Shown here piece after piece: positions 33,478 through 44,937 of a stretch of DNA of 64,000 bases. Below the pieces are notes generated by a model. The model made no database searches, was not told where the DNA came from, and saw only the letters and a list, made by a program, of their open reading frames with translations. Both the position numbers and the translations under genes were made by a program. The stretch comes from Rhodocollybia butyracea. Taxonomy: Eukaryota; Basidiomycota; Agaricomycetes; Agaricales; Omphalotaceae. The DNA lies in contig JADNRY010000298.1 in NCBI GenBank assembly GCA_015501585.1, positions 1-64,000 on the forward strand, read 5' to 3'. Within the stretch, counting starts at the first letter, position 1, and each line of letters begins with the position of its first letter.

Positions 33478-35155
33478 TTACCTTCTGCTGCAATGTACTG
33501 CAGAGTGTAGTCTGCATTTCATACCTAGTCTCTTCCAGGACTCATACCTGCCACGCGCTTGCGCGATGGCCCACACTCGCAAGTTAGTCCAGGCACCTCT
33601 GACTGGGGGAAGTCGCTTTTCTGGTGGGGGAACGGAACTTAGAGGTGGAATATCAGTAAATTGTAATGACATCTCCGAGTCCGGCGGTGCTTGCTGAGGC
33701 TGCCTTGGAGAGCTGTTTAGCGGGTGCGGAGGGACGTGAGACACGGGGTCGCTAGGGCGATCGTGAGGATGATGATGAGAAGTTGCATTAAGTTGAATGG
33801 GGTCGCGTTTTAGTCCGACTGCCCAGTCAGGTCTAGCAGGAAGAGGATGTTGCGTGGATGAACTAGATGAGTATGAAGTCATGGACGAATTCGATGTATG
33901 CGTTCTTCCGGATGAACTTGAAGTTGAGGAGGACTGTTGATAAGATCAGCAGGGATCAACGGGAAGAAAATTCAAACTTACACCGGTAGTAGACATGACC
34001 TCGTCACTGGCTCCCGACGAACTTTCATTGCTGGTATTTGACTTTTGACGTATCGAATATAGTCGAGGGCCAATAATTTCGCTATTTCCTTTCGACGAGC
34101 CTGTCGATGGCGCCGTTGATGTACCAGGTCCATAACTCCACAAACGACGACTAAAGGGAGGAGTCCAGTTTGCATTACCATTTGGGTGAACAGTAAAATA
34201 TTGAGGCATTGGATATTCATACCCAGGGCCATACTGAGGCGGGGGGTATGGATGACGGGGCCATCCGAAGCGGAATGCTGCGGCTGCAAGGGAGGGCCGG
34301 AGTGGAGTAGAGGTGGAGGATGATAGACTTCTCCCAATGAAGGCAGTTCAAAGGAATTTTGAGAGGAAGGCATCGGAGGAGGTTGTCCGTACGGAATGTA
34401 ATGTGGCTGAGGCGGCATGTAGGGTGCTGAGGCTGAATGAGGATAAAACGGCGGGCAGACGGCCTCAATGAACGTGATCCGAATGACTTTATTGAAGATC
34501 CTCCTTCCATACTGAACGAAAGACTCGAAGGTTCACTTTCTGCTTCCAAAGACTTCACAGATTCTTCCAAATCGTAAACGCTGCTTTCAGTAAAACTCGA
34601 TGTGACACTAAGGGAGGATGAATCCTGGTCGTTCAAGTTGTGGTTGTCAATGAAGATACGTGAGCGAGCTTCGTTGTACGTGGCTTCTCGCTCCTCCAGA
34701 GTCATTCGCTTCTTATCAGGACTAGTACCTGCAGCACTATCACGCGGTTCCGAGAGTTCAATATCAGAAAAGTCTGTGACGGAACCAGCATGAAATTGTG
34801 GCTCTAGGTCAGTGTTTTTGGATATCTCGGGCTCCCTGTGCTCCGGTTCCTGCTGCGCTTCCGCCGATTTCAAGCCCGAATCACTTGAGTCGTCAGCAGT
34901 ACTGGTGTGAGGAGCTAAATCTACAGATAGTGCTTGTTGTGGATTAGGACCAAAGCGGAGGGGTACCTTATTTGAAGGATCGTTCAATGAGGCATACAGA
35001 TCATCTCTTCCAGGATTGTTGTCGAGGGTATCTGAGGATGAATTTTCCGTTAAAATCGTGTCAGTCAGCTCCGAGATTTGTTTAAGGTCAGTGTATTCAG
35101 TCTGCCTCGGTGATAGTTCTTCGAATTGCGTAGTAATCTTCACAGGTTCACTGTT
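33478..35155 (-). CDS. SUZ-domain protein lacking its R3H half; frameshifts in homopolymers
   Basis: This resembles the C-terminal part of fungal R3H-SUZ RNA-binding proteins. The SUZ motif is KKRMTLEEREATYNEARSRI (about 34715-34655), preceded by an acidic/Ser region and followed by Pro/Tyr-rich sequence (YGQPPPMPSSQN, YPPPQYGPGYEYPMPQYF). The typical ending is PARPDWAVGLKRDP and then EKRLPPVRGAWTN. The R3H nucleic-acid-binding domain expected upstream was not found. Instead the frame splices back into copy 2 of the LLPKKRGYPLW gene. Two breaks need one extra base each: in a T run (34445-34448 on plus as A4) and a C run (34257-34260 on plus as G4). Either sequencing errors or decay would explain them. 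Without a start codon of its own it may not be functional. Confidence 0.6.
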
Positions 35156-35221
35156 ATCAGTAAAGAGTTCAAGTAAGTGTGGTTGCGACCCTTTCAGATG
35201 GAATCTTAAACTAACACTAAC

Positions 35222-37234
35222 TGTGGGGTTTCAAAATAGCCATAGCAGAGACCATCTGGATATAGAAGGCTTTGAATGATTTTGCAGGTGCTTGCTGAAG
35301 AACGTACATACCAAGAACACTATTCATTGTAAATTTGTCTCGGAGGCGAGAAACAAGCTCTTCATCGTCTGGCATCTCCTCCCCCTGGTAAAAGTATGTG
35401 CATTAGACCAGCGAGTCAAAGATCTAGTTACTTGACTTACCTCACAGATAGCCTGGCACATCCAGTCATCATCATGCGTAATTGCTATGTCCACCTCTGG
35501 TCTCTACAGAAAATAATGCAGTGAATCAAGAATGTGCGCAGCTTGAATTCAATGGCTTACTTCACTTAAGATCCACTTGTTCAGGACATCCGAAGGATGA
35601 TACGGCTATGCTATGAATGAGAAGGATGCTGAAAAGGGGGTTACGTGAAGAACATACCTCGGACCAAAAATGAAAGGAATCATCCAAATCACTGCCAGTC
35701 TCGGAGGATAAGGGGGATTCAGAGTGCTCCGAAGAGCTCGTGGGTTCGGAAAAAGAGGTGTTAATGTCCTCTGATTCCTGGCTGCGATCCGAAGATGGCC
35801 GAGAAAAGTAGTGTCGATCCAACCCCATCCGCGATGATGAAGAGATATTATTCTTTCCCTTCGACTTGGAGCTTCCCTAGTTTACGTCCAGGTCAGGAAA
35901 AATGCTGACACTCGAACACCCCTCTTGAAACTCAGCGGTTTCTTTCTGAGAGCAATCTTGAATCCTCGAAGAAAAACACACTGATTCTTGAATTCATCAT
36001 CGGCACCGCTCCGGGCTGCAGCGTAGTCTTCCCTGGAGAACCAGTATATGGGTCTCGCGTCGTTTTCTACAGTCCTGGGAATAAATTCCAGATGAACATC
36101 GTATACAGCATCCCTGAAGCAAGCCACTCCCCACGCGCGCGTCTTGTCACAACCAGTGATCAAATATAGACTTTGTGCGCCAGATTGGTGAGGTGACGCA
36201 TTTGTGTAGTAAAACCATGCCTTGGCGTAATCTTTTGCATACTGGAGAAATTTGCCGACATCCCTATGGTCGATGCTTTTACCCCCTTCAGGGAGGATAA
36301 GCAAAGCACCTTCAGGCGATCGACAATCGAACGATAATCCTGCACCAACTTCGTAAGGTACACCTCTGAAGAATTTCATGAGACAGGTGCATGAATAAAA
36401 AATGCAAGGCCAAACGTACTGGATATGCTCCTGGGTAGGTTGAAAGGACATTATGGTTCGGGCAACATAAGAAGGGTGGCTCGCAACAAATGAAGCTGGT
36501 CTGTAGTGTTGCTCTAAATCATCAACATTCCGAGGGTCGATATCCAATGTTTGAAACCCCTCTGGAACACCTGCAGCATTCACTGGATGATCCGCTGAGC
36601 AACATACATTAAACAAGTGATTGAATGCTCCATTTCTGTTCAAATATCCCACATCGCCGATGCTGATCCCAGTTTTTCTGTATTCGTTGGGCAGACTATC
36701 GTTGGGTGTTGGATGCCATAAAGGATAGCCTCGCTTTTTCGGAAGAAGGAGCTGTGAATATAGCTCGCTGTCACTCCCAGGCGACGAAAGTGAAGCTTGT
36801 GCACGTCTATTTATGGGAGGAGAAGGAGGAAGAGAACCTGATGCAGGAGACGTGGCAGGGGTAGGATAAGCATGGGAGGAAGGGGAGGCAAAATGTGATG
36901 CAGATAAAAGAGGAAAACCAGGTCCGGGGCTGCTTGAAGGTAAAGGAAGAGGATCTGGAGAGTATGCATTAGGGCTCTGGGAAGGCGAAGAACGAGAGTC
37001 TGGAGGGTGAGATGGATAGAAGGGCGAGGAATGGGATTCTAGCGGAGTAAGATTTGGAGAAGGATAAGGGTTTAGAGGAGCATCGGAAGCATTAGATGTG
37101 GTAAGAACGGGATTCGAGTGAGATTGTGATCCTCCAGGCGAGCTATAATTGATCAACACTGAATTGTTTATGCTGAATCCACGAGAACTTGCAAATCAAT
37201 CTCCAGCGATACGAGCCTGTTCAGGTTCTCCCAT
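35222..37234 (-). pseudogene. LLPKKRGYPLW-family gene, copy 2 (disrupted)
   Basis: A paralogue of the gene at 28190-30232 with the same intron positions. It keeps LLPKKRGYPLWHP, TGISIGDVGYLNRNGAFNH, GVPYEVGAGLSFDCRSPEG, SGAQSLYLITGCDKTRAWG and CVFLRGFKIALRK. The C-terminal module is also present, ending DGLCYGYFETP. Lesions: codon 13 is TGA (37196-37198) where copy 1 has TGG for Trp; two extra T residues shift the frame at VSAF (35898-35902 on plus); and a TAG follows at 35877-35879. It is intact where copy 1 carries its frameshift. The C-terminus splices in phase (ca|gttagt...aacag|t) into the SUZ-gene frame. It is probably a non-functional duplicate. Confidence 0.7.
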
Positions 37235-37738
37235 CTAGACGGAGACGCGAGATGGGGCAAGTGGGCAAAAGCTGTATGTATGTAGGTATTTGTTACTTTT
37301 ATTCTGCAAGTATTGAATGGTTGAAATATCATTACTGTATTTGGTGAGGCGTGGTCGAAAATTTGAGGGATGCTGTGAATTGAATATGGGAATCCAAGCC
37401 CTATACAGTATCTGCTACGGCTGTACACTGAATATACAATGTACAGTGTGCGTGTAAGTACTAGCTAGAGAGTAGAGCGGCCAAGTGTTATAAGCGATGA
37501 AGGGACTGTTTGAGAAATACAAAGATACTAGTAAGAAACGGTTCGGTCAAAAATGATTGCGACTTTCGTTGAAACTTGAATATATGCTATGTAGCAAGGT
37601 CATAATCCGGAGCAGAGCTTTGGGCCCTCCGTTCCTAGTACTTCTGCGTGGCCGCTGTTGAATGAAGCTGGAAAGGAAGGAAAGGATAACCGGCACGGTC
37701 CCAATGAGGAACAGCCGGGGCCACGGTACAAAGTTGGT

Positions 37739-38066
37739 AACGAACACTGTCGGGGGATGTGTATTGGAATTTAGAAATACGAACTGCAAGAAACCGTCGC
37801 CAAGACCAAGAAAGGAAAAAAATACAACAAAGAAAAGCTCCTACAAGCGAGATCCCGAGATAAAAAGCTGAAAGACGAAGGAGGTGCGCGAGTGGATTCA
37901 TGGTAATGAACACTGTCGAGGGATGTGTACTGCGAGTAGGATTGGAATGTTAGGAATATGCATTGCAAGAAACTGTCGCCGAGACCAAGAAAGGGACAAA
38001 ATACAACAAAAAAAAGCTCCTACAAGCGAGATCTCGAGATAAAAAGCTGAAAGACGAAGGAGGCGC
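37739..38066. repeat. Tandem duplication downstream of the P-loop gene, third copy at 40.2 kb
   Basis: Two units of about 165 bases share CGAACACTGTCGGGGGATGT (variant GAACACTGTCGAGGGATGT), CAAGAAACNGTCGCC and GCTCCTACAAGCGAGATC, then GATAAAAAGCTGAAAGACGA. The 3' part (CAAGCGAGAT...GATAAAAAG...GACGAAG...GCGCGACTAG...GAGACATTGA) occurs again at about 40230-40380, downstream of the coiled-coil gene. The shared 3' flanks of two different genes imply a segmental or element-mediated duplication. Confidence 0.65.
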
Positions 38067-38173
38067 GACTAGTGTTCACGAGACATTGAGAATTCAAACA
38101 TAAATGCATTTTCTAGTTGCCCGATGCCTGAAGCTTGAACGAGCAATCCTTGCTATATCCAAACAACACAACC

Positions 38174-39926
38174 CTACACCCGCACAGAGACACGCGATCT
38201 GCCCAAACGAAGATCTTTCAAGTGCTTCGAAAACTTGTCCCGAAGCATTTCCGCCGTTTCCTCGCTCGCGCCAACAATGACAACATGCCAAGTACATTCC
38301 TTTCTTATAGCGGGCGAGACGAGCTTCCATATCTTTTTGATTCCCTCGTCGATGGCGATTGTGTGGTCGTCTTCAGTGACTGCTTGTACAATATATATCT
38401 TGTACGCGTTGACGAAAACAGCGTCGATTCCGGAGATATCTATCATGGAAGGCAACCAGTAAAAGGAGGAGGAGGGGCCTTGGGATTGGATGCTGGATAG
38501 GGTGCTGGGGAGAATACGAGAAGGAGGGTCTAGTTTGAGTGATTCTGAGCCTTGAAAGATGTGAAGAGGTAATCCACCGAGGCACATGCGCTGATGCATC
38601 TTCCTCTCGTGCAGCCAGCCTTCAAAGGATCTCGTCATGGCGTGCAGATTGGAAGAAAAGGACATTGAAAGAGATTCTAGTTTGGATAATGGTTTGCGGT
38701 GTTCGGACTCGAAGATGTTGGTAAGGTATTTAGTTGGGATGAACAGCATGTGCCAGGAGGAGTCGATGGGTGTATTTGGGATGGATGGCTCTTTTTGACG
38801 GCATGGCCGAAGGAAGAAAACCTCAGACCCTTCGATGGTGTACGGCTCCCCTGTGCCTAACCCACTAGGATAACCCAGTGACTCCATGCACATAGAGTCA
38901 GCAGCTACTCTCGCATTGTGTTCATACTGCGCAGCCATCCCAGGCTTTGCCGTGATTTCTTTGATCGTTCGAATTGAGGGTCCCCATTGACCAACGAGGG
39001 AAAGAGTTTGGGAGGGATCGATTTCCTGTGATAGGACTTCATGAGCAGGGACTCTATCGAATAGATAAGGATCAAGTCATCTTACAAAATTGCACCTATC
39101 TCCAGTACTGTGGGCAGCTCCGAAACGACACGAGCGCCCAGGGTCTTGTTCAACCATGACCACCATCGTGTGGCTTTCGGTGGTGCGGCCTGGACGATAC
39201 GTTCAGCAGATTTCAAGAATGCATCGCAAGGCTGCGGAGTTTGGAAATTGCTATCGGCGAGAGCCCAGCACTTGGCAAGTCGTTCCCGGTCGTATTCTTC
39301 GAAGTCGTAAGCTCTGGCGCCTTGCTTATCGAAGATGAAGAAACAGAGTTCGCTGAGTTGGATTGCCGTTGGGAGCTTGCGCTCGAGGCGATATAGAAGA
39401 AGATACAGGAGAAAAGAAGTTTTGCCTAACAGGTTGAAGCAAAAATTAGTATTTGACTGGAAAGCCCAAAAAGTGGCTGACCGATTCCAGCTTGGCCTGT
39501 CACTACAACATTATGGATTTCCACCGGTACCTCCAGCCTGTTGCAAAGCCAGCGATATTCTTCAAGAACAACAAGAACCTCTCAAGGCGCGCGCGTGTAC
39601 ACATGGAGAGCTTTCGCAAGCTCGGCCATTTCTTCAAGGCAGACATACGTGAGGTGATCAGGGATGTCGGAGTCTTTGCCTGGGTAGACGTAGCCCTCAG
39701 AGTCATCGGATTCGGGTATTTCGCCAATTTCAGACTTGTGTATAACGCCTCGATGCTGTGGCCACTGTTTTCCCCAAGCTTTGCGATAGATAGCTTTAGC
39801 CCTTTGAGTATCTTGATAAGTCGACAAAGTTTTTTCGGTACATCGAGACCAGAGAAAGTGAAAGAGTAAAGCGATAAGAAAGAGAAGGAAGAGATATGAT
39901 ATGAAGGTAATGGCGCGTAAGTACAT
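38174..39926 (-). CDS. Membrane-anchored P-loop NTPase of unknown function
   Basis: Three exons join in phase. The N-terminus starts at 39926 with a single hydrophobic helix (residues about 4-27, FISYLFLLFLIALLFHFLW). After a linker comes a Walker A motif built across intron 1 (VVVTGQAGIGKTSFLLYLLL), then YDFEEYDRERLAKCWALAD. Exon 3 begins EIDPSQTLSLVGQWGPS. The C-terminal half contains FEGWLHERKMHQRMCLGGL and the hydrophobic strands GIDAVFVNAYKIYIVQAV and CTWHVVIVGA. The overall plan recalls basidiomycete RHS/Crinkler-like ATPases with a C-terminal nuclease-like fold (D...Y-I-V-Q-A), but this is inference. The TM start is unusual for that group. The gene looks intact. Confidence 0.65.
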
Positions 39927-40229
39927 CGGAAGTTGAAACCAAGGCAGGTCAGTGGAAATGTCTAAGTTCGATACAAAGCACGAGTTTTCCCGGTCCGATA
40001 TGGCTGTTCGCTACCGCGCCTTACTTCGTTCCATGTAGGCAGGGATATGAATTATAAGAGTCTGTCGTCGTTGAGACGAAGCAAGGCAAGCGCATACATC
40101 AACTACAACATTACTTGAATTTTGAGCCCGTCGCTATATGTGCCTTGGCTTCAAGTCGTTGCGCGTTGCGCCTGGCTGTATCCATCCCCTTCCTTCCATG
40201 TTCTCTCTTCGAATCTGATGAAATCTGCA

Positions 40230-40380
40230 ACGTAGCTCGTACAAGCGAGATTTTGAGATAAAAAGTTGAAGCTTTGAAGACGAAGGGAGCGCGACTAGCT
40301 ATAGTCAGCTGTATATACATGAGACATTGAAAAGTTCAAAGATAAAGCACCAACGCACTTGCATTCTCGAGTTGCCTGAA
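40230..40380. repeat. Third copy of the 37.7-38.1 kb repeat
   Basis: Matches the 3' part of the repeat at 37.7-38.1 kb: CTCGTACAAGCGAGAT, GAGATAAAAAG, GACGAAGG, GCGCGACTAG, ATGAGACATTGA and TTGCATTCTCGAGTTGCC appear in the same order. It overlaps the 3' end of the coiled-coil gene. Confidence 0.6.
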
Positions 40381-41108
40381 GATTTACTTCTGTCGTCTAT
40401 AGCCTTGATGATATTCTTCACCAGCCTGACCCTCCTCCACTCTCTGACCATCCCCCTTCTTTCTCTGCCCAGCTGAAGTGCCGGTTCCGAATCATGTTCC
40501 CTCTCTAACTCCCTAAAAGTTTCCAACAGTGACAGTGGTGACAGCGGCTTAAAATTGGCCCTCTGCATCCAACTCTCATACCTCAGCAACTTCTCCGTCA
40601 AGTGCTTCGCTTCTCTTCTTGCCTCTTTCTCTTTCGCCTTTTCTACTTTCTTCCTGATCACCATCTCTCGCTGTTCTATGTTTTTCCGCTTTGTCTCCTC
40701 TCGAAGTTTTTTCGCGTCGGCATGTTGTTGAAGAAGCAGACCGTGTTTTTGGGCGCGGAGACTGCGAGCTCTTGTGGGGCGGGTTACTTTGGGACGAGTG
40801 GGCTTGGGGCTCTCGTGAGCGGTACGGCGCTGTGCGTCTTTCCGGATACGGCACGGAGTTGGGAAAGAGTTCCAGAGAACCGGACGTGCGTTTCCTCTTG
40901 TTCTTGATCTTCCGTAGGTAATTCTACAAGCATTTGTTGTCAATTCTACTATAGATGCACTTTCTATTCGGCAGGCGTACCAGAGGACAGAAAAATTTCG
41001 ACGTAGAGCGGGGATGTTTTCAGGTGACTTGTAGTTGTGGATGAGGATTGTACGGGGAGAAAAGTGTGGATTAATTTGTGGATCCTGGTCCAATTCCCAT
41101 TGGTCCAA
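40305..41108 (-). CDS. Hypothetical charged coiled-coil protein
   Basis: The supported part is a Lys/Arg/Glu-rich helical segment (KKLREETKRKNIEQREMVIR, then KKVEKAKEKEARREAKHLTE) followed by LSPLSLLETFRELEREH and RLVKNIIKAIDDR. The N-terminal part of the frame is doubtful: another frame (LPTEDQEQEETHVRFSGTL) also looks coding, so an intron or frame error may lie near 40850-40930. No known domain was recognised. The C-terminal end runs into the dispersed repeat at 40.23-40.38 kb, which may have replaced the original ending. Confidence 0.45.
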   Translation of the reverse strand: MDQWELDQDPQINPHFSPRTILIHNYKSPENIPALRRNFSVLWYACRIESASIVELTTNACRITYGRSRTRGNARPVLWNSFPTPCRIRKDAQRRTAHESPKPTRPKVTRPTRARSLRAQKHGLLLQQHADAKKLREETKRKNIEQREMVIRKKVEKAKEKEARREAKHLTEKLLRYESWMQRANFKPLSPLSLLETFRELEREHDSEPALQLGRERRGMVREWRRVRLVKNIIKAIDDRSKSSGNSRMQVRWCFIFELFNVSCIYS

Positions 41109-41287
41109 AGTGCAACATACTGTGTGCGAACGGACGCGGAAAGAAGCATGTTCAAGACGCGAACATGTCCCGTGACATTGTACACGGTCACACTAGACTC
41201 GTAGGCAAGCAAAGAAGAGTATATAATATATGTTAAGCTTAGATACGAACCCAAACTAAGAGTAAACTGAAGCAGAACACACGGGCA

Positions 41288-42677
41288 TCACTTTGCCTCC
41301 ACACCAACACTCCCCACTCCCCTCCAGACCCTACCTCCCCCACCCCCAGCCCCAGTCGCAGCCTTCCACAGCCTAACTCTCCCGTCCGATCCCGTCGACG
41401 CGAGAATAGTCCCCGTAACATTCCACTCCACTTTACTCACTTGTCCTCCAATCGTCGTACTAGACTTCTGCCCGCCAATCGTCGCATGATCGTCGAAATC
41501 CGCCACCAGCGTCGATGAATATCGGTTTTTCCTACTTTGTTGTTTCCTCCCACCGGCTTCATCGTCTCCTTCAGCGTCTGTATCGTCAAACTCCTCTTCA
41601 GGCTCTCCCTCGTCCCAGCTCGGACCAAAGACCTTGTATATCCTTACGTGGCCGTCTCTTCCTCCTGTTGCGATTAGATGATACGAACGGCCACACGAAG
41701 GGGCCCAGGATACAGTGGTTATTGTGGTACTGGTGGTTGTGGAGGGTGTTTCGTTTTCTAGGCGAAGGACGACTTCGGGGGAACGATCTGGTCTGAACTT
41801 GATGATACTGACTCCTCCAGACCCACTCTTGTTTCCAGATCCTCCTTCGGCAGCAGAAGCCACGACAGCGATGAGCTGTCCACCCTCAGCAGAAGAGTCT
41901 TTACACCAACTCAATGCCCAGCCGCCATGCGCTTCGTGCGTATGAGGCGACGTCGATGTGGATGCAGAGACAGCGGTTGAGATAGATGATGAAGACGGGA
42001 CTGCTGTTGAGCTCGAGCTCGGCGTAGAGGCGGTATTCGGATTGGGATTCGGAAGCGTAGCTGGAGTGACGGAAGTGGGAGTAGCAGCGATAGCAACGAC
42101 AACAGCCTCCTTGAGCGCCCAGTCACCCATCCTGCCCAAATCCAAACACTCGTATACTCTTAGCCAACCATCTGTCGATACGCTCGCTAGGCGTAGCCAC
42201 GATGAAGACGCAGAGCCAGACGAACACGGTGCGAACTCGATTTGCCGTACGCTGCCCGCTGCGTCTAGGAATATCGCTTTTTCGTCCCATCCTCCGTTTG
42301 TGCTTTGGCTGGTACTCCGCTCCCATATTTTGACCAGCCCGTCGATTCCAGCCGTCGCTATGACTTGCCCGAACTGGGGGATGCGCCCAGCAAACGTGGG
42401 TTAGAGGCGCATCGTGCGCTTTCCATGTCGAGGCGAGTTTGATGCCGGAGTTGGAACTACTGCCGTTTGTGTCTGTACCGTTGATTCCGTTCATTGGATG
42501 GTCGTTTTCGTTCTGGACTTGTTCGAATGATTCATCGGCATCTGCATCTGCATCCAAAACCCAGACACACACTCGTTGGTCGAGTCCGCAGGTTGCTAGT
42601 CGCAGGCCATACCAGTCGTAGGATGCGCAGGTTATTAGGTCAGAGTGGGCAGAGGCGATTAGGTTCGTTTGCGGCAT
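41288..42677 (-). CDS. SEH1: Nucleoporin SEH1 (WD40), with a one-base frameshift
   Basis: WD-repeat subunit of the Nup84/Nup107 nuclear pore subcomplex and of the SEA/GATOR2 complex. The start MPQTNLIASAHSDLITCASY, then DWYGLRLATCGLDQRVCVW and STWKAHDAPLTHVCWAHP, match SEH1. The next repeat (QFGQVIATAGIDGLVKIWER) is in another frame: after HP the sequence has CCCCC (42376-42380 on plus) where CCCC would keep the frame. Later blocks are RQIEFAPCSSG, LRLASVSTDGWLRVYECLDL, GGWALSWCKD, ITTVSWAPSCGRSYHLIATG, GGRDGHVRIYKVF and VEWNVTGTILASTGSDGRVR. No introns are needed. The single homopolymer indel in an otherwise intact core gene is more likely a sequence error than decay. Confidence 0.85.
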
Positions 42678-43468
42678 GGAGGTTCAAATCAAAGTTTTAA
42701 CAACATGAGCTGAACGTGACATCACGGTCATGTGTATAAGAGTGTCACGATGCGGGGCCCTTTGCCAACTTGGAAAAATACCGAATGGGTAGACGATCCC
42801 CCTTAATTGTGTCAGGACAACGCTTGCCTTTTATGTAATTCGTTCCGTTTGCCAAGTCATGCTTACTTTGCAATTGTCACTTTTGGTCCTTGGAGAAACA
42901 GCCCTTAAGTCCCTGCGATGTTTTAGGTCTTCGAGATCGAACAGCGAGGAATTCTTCCAGCGATAGTACCCTCACCATCGAGTACACTGCTCAAGCTCTC
43001 CAAGGTGGATAGGAATTTGAGAAGAAACCTCCAAAATGTCCCCGCAAGTTGGACCAGTCTAGCAATTTAACGGTCCACCGGGATTACATCAGTTGTTATA
43101 TTTCTAGTTGGGTACCTTAAATTCTCAGAGCCATTGGATGGTAGCAGAAGGGAGGGTCTTCAAGTATCGAGGTTGTTCACGAAATTGAGCTTCTGTGTCC
43201 ACATTCCTAACTTCGAAACAGCGGTAGGGGGTATGTATACCACCACTACGCACATAGCTCGATAACTCGATCTGCGTGATAGCCTGGGCTAGTATCAGAA
43301 TAGGTACCTCCCTTGACTTTCTTATGAGTATCTTTCTGTCGCGCGGTGATTGTACCAATTACAAAGTATTCATTACTTGAACCTAATTTGACAAACTCTC
43401 TTCCTATCGGCCCTCCGAGCCCCCATCGCCAACCTATCCCAGACTCAAATCGGCAAAACTCGTCTCAT
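42678..43468. other. Intergenic region
   Basis: Upstream of SEH1 and downstream of the SnoaL-like gene. No gene, repeat or clear regulatory motif was recognised. Confidence 0.5.
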
Positions 43469-44001
43469 CTACCTAATGACACCATCTCCAAATTTCCTCT
43501 CTTGCTTTGGCACCGGCACCGCCTCCGCGGCTCCTTCCCCCTCAAAATACTTCCTCAACCTCGGGAAAAAGTCGACGCTAACCGTCGAATTGACAAACTC
43601 CAACATCCTGACCACCTTGTCTCCGTCCTCGTTGAAGTAAAACGCCAGCATGTACTCGTTGTCATATGGGCCAATGACCGAGTCGGACGTGCTTTGTGCC
43701 CAGAGGACTATTTTGTTCTCCTTCTCGTCCTCGAAGATGTCGTTGATGGTTACGTGGAAGTTCGTGAATGCTTTCAGCCAGGGGGTAAAATAGGTCTCGT
43801 AGTCGGAGTTGGATAATGGGGGTCGGTTGAGGGATTCTAAGAATTATAGTTGGGACTCTTTTATTCGACATAAGTGTTGGATAACGTACTTGGGAGGATC
43901 TGGTGGATGCAGTTCGAGTCGCGGAATGATAATATCGCCGGGAGGTCCCAGTTGTTGTAAGCATCGATGATTGCGAGGGCAGTTTGTCGTCTTTGCGACA
44001 T
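43469..44001 (-). CDS. SnoaL/NTF2-like fold protein
   Basis: Two exons split by a 55-base GT-AG intron encode about 158 residues. The start MSQRRQTALAIIDAYNNWDL leads to PAILSFRDSNCIHQILP; exon 2 has NSDYETYFTPWLKAFTNFHV, NKIVLWAQSTSDS and PYDNEYMLAFYFNEDGDKVV, then RMLEFVNSTVSVDFFPRL. The pattern of an N-terminal helix (W-D-x-P-A-I), a middle Y-x-x-Y-F and a paired strand ending in R-M-L-E-F-V-N-S is typical of SnoaL-like (NTF2-superfamily) cone-shaped barrels in fungi. Most of these have unknown substrates. Length fits the family. No signal peptide is seen, so it is probably cytosolic. Confidence 0.7.
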
Positions 44002-44937
44002 GTTGCCTACAAGTCAACTCGAAAACAACTCGAAGACAACTCGGGTGGCGGGTTGATTTGGAAAAGTTTGGCGTAAACTTGAAAAAAAAGGAACCAACTG
44101 TGGGTCAAAATACAAGCGCATGTGAAAACTATAGGCAACAGGCAAGTACCTCCCCCGATATAGATTAATTGGGACAAGACCCAGACCGCACGGAACGTGT
44201 GTGGTTGAATTATTTATTTTAGTTCTTGCCGCTTCAGCTAGTACTTACAAGTAAAATCACATCTCTATCGTATCATTTTCCCATGACTGGCCGCATACTT
44301 ATTCCGTCTATACCCACCCGGCCCAGTGTATAGGCGTTAAAATAGAGGACAACTCGGAAAGCCCGAAAAGAATACAAAGGTAGTGTTCCCTTTTTCCGAC
44401 CTAGTTTTGAATGGATGTTGCGGCAAGGCACATCCTTTTTACTTGCAAACAAGCCTCCTGCCACTTGTGGCATAGCCATACGAGGCGGGGAAAGCAGGAC
44501 TTTAAAGGGCCAGGCGCATGGATGAGATCTCGGGAAAATCGGTATGTACAGACAAGTCTAAGCGCGCATGATGTACTAGCGCCTATTCACATATTCAATC
44601 TGGCTTGTAGTTTGCAGGAGGAATGGCAAGTTCTCGCTCGAATAAGAAAGGCTATCGGCTTGAGCCAGCCAATATGTTCTTTGCAAGAATAAGTTGCAAA
44701 GAGGTATATAACTTTACTTGAGGAATACTCTAAAGTTAGATAGGTAAAGGTGTTTTGCCTGGGCCTGGGCCGGCGCGTGGGTGGGAAATCAAAGTGCGAC
44801 GGGACAGGATGGAGCGGCGGGATATACTTTCCTGCTGCTGTATGAGAGTGTATTTCGTGGGATGGTGTGGAGGAGTATATGAGTCTGCGGATAGACTCTA
44901 GGGTCGTCAGTCGGGATCAGGAAAGTAGTCTACCTGT
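44002..44937. other. Gap before the CACTA element
   Basis: No gene recognised; only short open frames. It ends at the left border of the large CACTA-type element. Confidence 0.45.
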
